From Fimenecus sp964614605 (lineage in GTDB: Bacteria > Bacillota > Clostridia > Oscillospirales > Acutalibacteraceae): a stretch of 8,999 nucleotides of DNA. The DNA lies in NCBI GenBank assembly GCA_964614605.1, contig CAZTLU010000060.1, positions 1 to 8,999 on the forward strand, in the 5' to 3' direction. Positions 4,868-8,999 of this stretch are shown here, in pieces (the stretch's first letter is position 1; each line of letters opens with the position of its first letter). A program made the position numbers and the translations under genes. The notes below the pieces were generated by a model. That model ran no database searches. It was not told where the DNA came from and worked only from the letters and a program-made list of their open reading frames with translations.

Positions 4868-6196
4868 TTATTCTCCCACAGGCTTGTTTGTCAGGGTTGT
4901 CACAATGAGCTTTCTCATATTAACCTTTCCCATTGAGGTTTGTTTTTCGCCAAGACACATAACCTTGTGATTTTCATTGAACTTTTTCCATTCAGGTAAT
5001 CCGTTGGCGTTTGGATTACCTTTTTTTACAAAGTTGCAAAGATAAGAAGCCATTTCGTCACTCAGCTCATAATCTTTTTCAGTCATTGGACGCCAGCAAT
5101 TTTTAAGAGTGCCGAACCAATACCACAAATCACTGCTGTGCCATGCGCCCTTGTCGTCACCGGGAAGCATACGGTCAAAGTGCCAGATGTAAGCGTCGTT
5201 TTTTATGCTCCATTTTTTAGTTGTACCATAAAGTATTGCAGGAGCCATATCGTGACTTGTTGAACCGACCATATATGGAATTTTTTTCGGCATTGCGCCT
5301 TCCTTGATAAACTCTCCGTCTTTTACGGGAAAAGTTGCCATCATACCACCCTTGACCTGCTTTTGTGCTTTTCCCCATTCTTCAAAAAGTCTTTCAGGGG
5401 AAATCTTGCGGAATTCATCAAGAGTAGTTGCGCCTGTCATCTTCATAACTTCCTGCCAGAAGGTGTATTTTTTTTCGGCAGTGCTCGTAAACATTGAACC
5501 CATTCCCACACCGCTTGACATAACTGCACCGCAGAAAAGTCCGTCAGTTAAGTCACTTTGACAAAGATATTGAACACTCATTGCTCCTGCACTTTGTCCC
5601 ATAATTGTGATTTTATCTCCGTCACCGCCAAAGGCTGAAATATTGTTTTTCACCCATTCAAGTGCTGCCATTTGGTCATAAAGTCCGTAGTTACCTGTGT
5701 GACCTGCTTCTTCTTTAAGCTCAGGCAGACAAACAAATCCCATAGGACCAAGACGGTAGTTGATTGTTACCGCAACAACACCTTTTTGTGCCCATACGGA
5801 ACCGTCAAAATGCTTTTCGTGGCCGCAACCGCCTGTAAACCCACCCCCGTGAATATACACTAAAACGGGTAAATTACTGTCGGTTGTCGCATTTTCGGGT
5901 GTCCAGATATTGAGAAATAAACAATCCTCGTCATAAGTGTATGTTTCACCCTTACGGAATTCGTTATAGTAAAAGATTTTACCGAGGTTTTCTTCTTCGT
6001 TATAAAAAGCCCTCGGCTGATATGAACAATTACCATAATTGGTCGCGTCATAAACGCCTTGCCATTCGGTGACAATTTCAGGATATGCCCATCTTTCAGC
6101 AGTTGCATAGCGGATGCCCTTAAAAGCAATAACTCCGTCAAGATTACAGTCCGTACCTTTAATTTCACCGCAGGAAGTAGAAAGGATTTTATTCAT
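4868..6196 (-). CDS. Type-B carboxylesterase, cytoplasmic (442 aa)
   Basis: This is an alpha/beta-hydrolase of the carboxylesterase type B family that cleaves carboxylic esters. EDCLFLNIW (90-98) is the family's second signature, HGGGF (116-120) forms the oxyanion hole, and S202 in GQSAG is the nucleophile. H353 in WHSSDLWYWFG matches the catalytic His motif. The acid is probably D316 in GSTSHDMAP, where relatives often have Glu. At 442 aa it is somewhat shorter than the usual 480-550. There is no signal peptide, so it acts inside the cell. The ATG at 6196 is 2 nt after the transporter stop, and its ribosome site AAGGAG (6210-6205) sits within the transporter's last codons, indicating translational coupling. 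The natural substrate is not visible from the sequence. Context points to an ester on an imported sugar or glycoside (acetyl, feruloyl or similar), which is inference. Confidence 0.92.
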   Translation of the reverse strand: MNKILSTSCGEIKGTDCNLDGVIAFKGIRYATAERWAYPEIVTEWQGVYDATNYGNCSYQPRAFYNEEENLGKIFYYNEFRKGETYTYDEDCLFLNIWTPENATTDSNLPVLVYIHGGGFTGGCGHEKHFDGSVWAQKGVVAVTINYRLGPMGFVCLPELKEEAGHTGNYGLYDQMAALEWVKNNISAFGGDGDKITIMGQSAGAMSVQYLCQSDLTDGLFCGAVMSSGVGMGSMFTSTAEKKYTFWQEVMKMTGATTLDEFRKISPERLFEEWGKAQKQVKGGMMATFPVKDGEFIKEGAMPKKIPYMVGSTSHDMAPAILYGTTKKWSIKNDAYIWHFDRMLPGDDKGAWHSSDLWYWFGTLKNCWRPMTEKDYELSDEMASYLCNFVKKGNPNANGLPEWKKFNENHKVMCLGEKQTSMGKVNMRKLIVTTLTNKPVGE

Positions 6197-6198
6197 AA

Positions 6199-7599
6199 TT
6201 ACTGCTCCTTTTGTGCTTTCTTAAATTCATCAATCTTTTGTCTTGTTTCATCATCCATATTCCAAAGGAATTTGAATGCAGCCCAAGAACCCATTATGAA
6301 AATACCGGGCAGAAGTACACAAATAATCTTGATTCCTGTTACAGTAGTTGGTGTCTGTACCGCAAGGTCAGCGTTATAGCCAATCCAACCGAGCATCATA
6401 ACAGCGGCAGAGTTGCCGATAGTCTGACCAACACGGCGAGAGAGATTGAATGTGCCGTAAATTGAGCCTTCAGTTCTCTTACCCGTAATCATTTCGTTAT
6501 AATCGATAGCTTCGCTCACCAAACCCCATTGCATATAGATTGACATACTTGCAAGTCCCATAGCAATATTGCTGATGATAATATGTACATAAGGGTTGAC
6601 ATCAATTGCCATATGAAGACCAAAAAGTGCTACATACATTACTGCACCGATAAGAAGACCAAAACGGATAAATCGTTCGAGACCGAATTTCTTTGCCAGA
6701 TAAGGACCGCCGACGAGAGTGGCAATCATAAACGGTGCAGATAGCACGGTGCCATAGGTTATAAGGGCAAGGTCACCATAAACCACAGAGAACATATAGT
6801 TATTAAGAGTAGAGCTTACATACTGCATTGTACAAATGCAAAGTCCATGAATACAAAGAGCAAGGAAAGGACGATTCACGCGGAACACATTGAGAATATC
6901 GCTAAACTTAATATTCTGTTGCTCTTTAACTTCATTTTCTATAGTGGTACGCTCTTCTGTAAGTGCATAGTGACCAAGACACATTACAAAGCCGATTACC
7001 GCACAGGCAACAGCACCGATGGCGTAACCTGTAGCATTTGTCTGGCCGAATTTTTTAATAAGCATAGGCATAAGTACAATGGGAATTGCATTACCCACGG
7101 CAGAACCAAAACCTCTTGCTGAAGAAAGTGTAGCTCTTTCCTTGTCATTGTCAGCCATTGCCGATAAAAGTGAGCCCATTGGAATGTTGAACATTGTGTA
7201 TGCACCCTCATAGAGTATCTTGAGCCCGAAAAGTACGCATACAAGTGAAAGACCTTCAAAAAGTGATGGGACAGACCAAAGTGCAATAAAGCTTACGCAC
7301 ACAAGTGGCGCACTTCTCAATAACCATGGACGGAATTTGCCCTTTGCATTATGCTTTTTGGCAAAGGCTTTATCCATAAATGCTCCCATAAGTGGGTCAT
7401 TGATAAAATCCCACACATTCCATACCGCAAGAAGAATTGCAAGCAAATCTGTATCAATTTTCAGTGCGTCAGTGCAGTACATAGCAAAGGTACTGCCCAT
7501 AAGAGCAAAGGTCATACAACCACCCGCATCACCTAAACCATAACCGATTTTGTGTTTCAAAGTTAGTCCAGAATTAACCTTTGTTTTAGTTTTTGCCAT
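6199..7599 (-). CDS. GPH-family (MelB-like) sugar:cation symporter (466 aa)
   Basis: This is a 12-helix membrane carrier of the glycoside-pentoside-hexuronide:cation symporter family within the MFS, which imports sugars or glycosides with Na+ or H+. GYGLGDAGG (19-27) opens helix I. VWDFINDPLMG (62-72) is the family signature and contains D64 and D68, the counterparts of the MelB cation-site aspartates D55 and D59. KFRPWLL (88-94) follows the helix II-III loop, and DYNEMITGKRTEG (366-378) is the conserved late cytoplasmic loop. The length is typical and no helix appears lost. The start is ATG 7599, with AAAGGAGG (7614-7607) 7 nt upstream and a promoter at 7639-7666. It is the first gene of a two-gene operon with the esterase. 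Substrate specificity cannot be deduced; partner genes suggest a sugar carrying an ester group. There is no glycosidase and no regulator next to it. Confidence 0.93.
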   Translation of the reverse strand: MAKTKTKVNSGLTLKHKIGYGLGDAGGCMTFALMGSTFAMYCTDALKIDTDLLAILLAVWNVWDFINDPLMGAFMDKAFAKKHNAKGKFRPWLLRSAPLVCVSFIALWSVPSLFEGLSLVCVLFGLKILYEGAYTMFNIPMGSLLSAMADNDKERATLSSARGFGSAVGNAIPIVLMPMLIKKFGQTNATGYAIGAVACAVIGFVMCLGHYALTEERTTIENEVKEQQNIKFSDILNVFRVNRPFLALCIHGLCICTMQYVSSTLNNYMFSVVYGDLALITYGTVLSAPFMIATLVGGPYLAKKFGLERFIRFGLLIGAVMYVALFGLHMAIDVNPYVHIIISNIAMGLASMSIYMQWGLVSEAIDYNEMITGKRTEGSIYGTFNLSRRVGQTIGNSAAVMMLGWIGYNADLAVQTPTTVTGIKIICVLLPGIFIMGSWAAFKFLWNMDDETRQKIDEFKKAQKEQ

Positions 7600-7638
7600 A
7601 AATTTTCCTCCTTTTGTAAATTAAATTTATTTAAAATA

Positions 7639-7666
7639 ATTATATCATAAAAATAAATATACTCAA
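7639..7666 (-). promoter_or_regulatory. Promoter of the symporter-esterase operon
   Basis: On the minus strand TTGAGT (7666-7661) and a perfect TATAAT (7644-7639) are 16 nt apart, and a TG just upstream of the -10 box makes it an extended -10 promoter. The expected start is near 7632, about 32 nt before the symporter ATG. The surrounding DNA is very AT-rich, and no clear operator palindrome stands out. Confidence 0.7.
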
Positions 7667-7730
7667 TACAAAATTAGTTAAAATCAGCATCAAAAATGAG
7701 ATGTGAAATTTGCCACGCATTAAACAATAA

Positions 7731-7987
7731 ATACCACTCAATAACATAGGGGCGGCATTGCTTGGCGGTGTTTTTTCACTTGTTGTATGTATGGTGAGTT
7801 CAAAGTCACAGCATAGCAAAACTATGGCTTTAATTGATTACAAAATAACTCAACTCGAAAAAAGGTTGATAAGCATAATCAGGTTATTGACCGCGTATAT
7901 AAATTAGAGCAGCACGAAACGGTTCACGACAAAGAAATTAAGGTCGTAAACCACAGAATTGATTACCTTGAAGAATTTTATAAATAG
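7731..7987 (+). pseudogene. Holin/XhlA-like phage protein, truncated and frameshifted
   Basis: Two overlapping frames together encode a membrane helix (IGAALLGGVFSLVVCMV, 7746-7796), then SSKSQHSKTMALIDYKITQLEK, and after a -1 shift KVDKHNQVIDRVYKLEQHE and a coiled-coil end IKVVNHRIDYLEEFYK, stopping at TAG 7985. This is the one-helix plus coiled-coil layout of the small proteins encoded beside lysins in many clostridial phages, thought to act with or as holins. Two defects are visible. No start codon with a ribosome site precedes the helix, because a stop (7728-7730) lies just upstream in frame. The A-run at 7858-7863 has six A where seven would join ITQLEK directly to KVDKHNQ. Without the shift the frame ends at TAG 7905. 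Its stop overlaps the lysin's ribosome site, so the pair was once coupled. Confidence 0.75.
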
Positions 7988-7998
7988 GAGGAATAACA

Positions 7999-8958
7999 AT
8001 GGCAAATTACAAAGGAATTGATGTATCAACACATCAAAAGTCAGTTGATTGGGCGAAGGTAAAGGCAGACGGTGTTCAGTTCGCTTTTATCCGCTGTGGC
8101 TACGGTAGCAGACAGTCACAAAAAGACAAGATGTTTGAAAAACATTATCAGGGAGCAAAAGCGGTGGGCTTGCCCCTCGGTGTGTATCACTATTCTTATG
8201 CGAACACACCCGAATTAGCTGTTAAAGAAGCTGAATGCTGTCTTGAATGGATTAAGGATAAAAGCTTTGAATATCCTATCGTCTTCGATATGGAAGAGGC
8301 AGATGTTGCAGAGCTCGGCAAGGAAACGGTTTCTGCAATCGCTGACGCTTTCTGTTCAAAGATTGATGAGAACGGCTACTATGTGATGATTTATGCTAAC
8401 AAGCATTGGCTCACAAACTACTTCACCGAAGAAATCTTTAAGAAATACGATATTTGGCTCGCACAGTACAATGATGAAGTTACATTTAAAGGCGCTTACG
8501 GCATTTGGCAGTACACATCTTCAGGCAAGGTTGATGGCATTGACGGCGATGTCGATATGAATATCGCATATAAGGATTATGTGTCACTTGTGGCAAGTCT
8601 TTCAGTTTCAAAGAAGTCTGTACAGACACTTGCTGAAGAAGTTCTTGACGGTAAATACGGCACAGGCGCGGCACGCAAAAAGGCACTCGGGGACAGATAT
8701 GCAGAGGTTCAGGCGAGAGTAAGCGAAATTCTTTACGGCGAAAAGGATGAGGATGTCAGCGCAGGCGACAAGCTTGTCCTCAAAAATGAGCCCCTGTATG
8801 CGAATGTTTATGCTGAAAAATCGTTTAAAACTATCAGCGGTACATATTACATCTATGACGGCGATGAAATCAACGGTAGATACCGCATCACCAACAGCAA
8901 GGACAAGGTCAACAAGAAGCCTATCGACTCAAATGTAACAGGCTTTATTAAAATTTAA
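7999..8958 (+). CDS. Phage-type endolysin: GH25 muramidase with Cpl-7 and SH3-like domains (319 aa)
   Basis: This enzyme cleaves the beta-1,4 bond between N-acetylmuramic acid and N-acetylglucosamine in peptidoglycan. Residues 3-195 form the GH25 barrel: GIDVSTHQ with D8, FDMEE with D97 and E99 as the catalytic acid pair, YGIWQY (167-172) and GDVDMN with D186. Residues about 206-245 (VQTLAEEVLDGKYGTG, with YAEVQARV) are one Cpl-7 (CW_7) wall-binding repeat. Residues about 257-319 (KLVLKNEPLYANVYA through the end) resemble an SH3-like wall-binding domain. There is no signal peptide, which fits a phage lysin released through a holin rather than a secreted lysozyme. AGGAGG (7986-7991) lies 7 nt before the ATG and overlaps the stop of the broken holin-like gene. 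The frame is open over the full length and all key residues are present. Whether it is expressed, or part of a complete prophage to the right, cannot be seen. Confidence 0.93.
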   Translation: MANYKGIDVSTHQKSVDWAKVKADGVQFAFIRCGYGSRQSQKDKMFEKHYQGAKAVGLPLGVYHYSYANTPELAVKEAECCLEWIKDKSFEYPIVFDMEEADVAELGKETVSAIADAFCSKIDENGYYVMIYANKHWLTNYFTEEIFKKYDIWLAQYNDEVTFKGAYGIWQYTSSGKVDGIDGDVDMNIAYKDYVSLVASLSVSKKSVQTLAEEVLDGKYGTGAARKKALGDRYAEVQARVSEILYGEKDEDVSAGDKLVLKNEPLYANVYAEKSFKTISGTYYIYDGDEINGRYRITNSKDKVNKKPIDSNVTGFIKI

Positions 8959-8999
8959 AGAGGTAAAAATTATTAATAAAATCAAAAACTTTTTCAATA
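8957..8999 (+). other. Possible start of a further gene, cut by the window edge
   Basis: AAAGAGG (8957-8963) overlaps the lysin stop and is followed 8 nt later by an open frame ATT AAT AAA ATC AAA AAC TTT TTC, which would read (M/I)NKIKNFFN. No ATG, GTG or TTG is in place, so a start would need the rare ATT codon. The basic then hydrophobic opening would suit a small phage membrane protein, but only nine codons are visible. Confidence 0.2.

Noticed and set aside
7696..7749. 17-codon frame starting MRCEICHALNN before the holin-like remnant
   Set aside because: No ribosome site, very short, and not in frame with the holin-like sequence; treated as chance.

Overview
The window looks like low-GC DNA from a gut-type Clostridia genome, most likely Oscillospirales/Ruminococcaceae. 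The main reason is a SCIFF precursor peptide with its radical SAM maturase, a pair largely confined to Clostridia. Strong AGGAGG-type ribosome sites, consensus SigA-type promoters, short dispersed hairpin repeats and a clostridial-style GH25 phage lysin agree. The taxon is an inference; no rRNA or tRNA is present.

Layout. Positions 1-610 hold two terminator hairpins, a 55-residue two-helix membrane protein on the minus strand (TTG start, strong ribosome site), its probable promoter, one full copy of a ~125-bp dispersed repeat and a related short hairpin. Positions 611-1366 (minus) encode an unrecognised membrane-anchored or exported protein of 251 aa. Its terminator lies just downstream. Its consensus promoter takes its -35 box from the edge of a second repeat copy (1456-1580). 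Positions 1581-4739 are the centre of the window: a possible CRP-like palindrome, a near-perfect extended -10 promoter, scfA (SCIFF peptide), an internal hairpin/T-run attenuator, scfB (SCIFF maturase), an Orn/Lys/Arg-decarboxylase-family PLP enzyme 2 nt further on, and a bidirectional terminator. Positions 4868-7599 (minus) form a two-gene operon, a GPH-family sugar:cation symporter followed 2 nt later by a type-B carboxylesterase, with a promoter at 7639-7666. Positions 7600-8999 hold a frameshifted, headless holin/XhlA-like phage gene, an apparently intact GH25 endolysin with Cpl-7 and SH3-like C-terminal domains, and possibly the start of another gene at the right edge.

How the genes work together. 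scfA, scfB and the PLP enzyme read as one transcript. ScfB should install a Cys thioether (ranthipeptide) in ScfA, and the hairpin between them would let the cell make far more peptide than enzyme. The link to the decarboxylase-like enzyme is unexplained. The symporter/esterase pair suggests import of a small esterified sugar or glycoside and its hydrolysis in the cytoplasm. The lysis genes look like a phage remnant or the edge of a prophage.

The points most worth a second look are: the SCIFF peptide, which appears to have Gly where the characterised thioether acceptor Thr sits and carries an extra C-terminal Cys; two ungapped repeat copies with a covarying hairpin and a promoter half-site at their edge; the attenuator between scfA and scfB; and the single-base frameshift in the holin-like gene.
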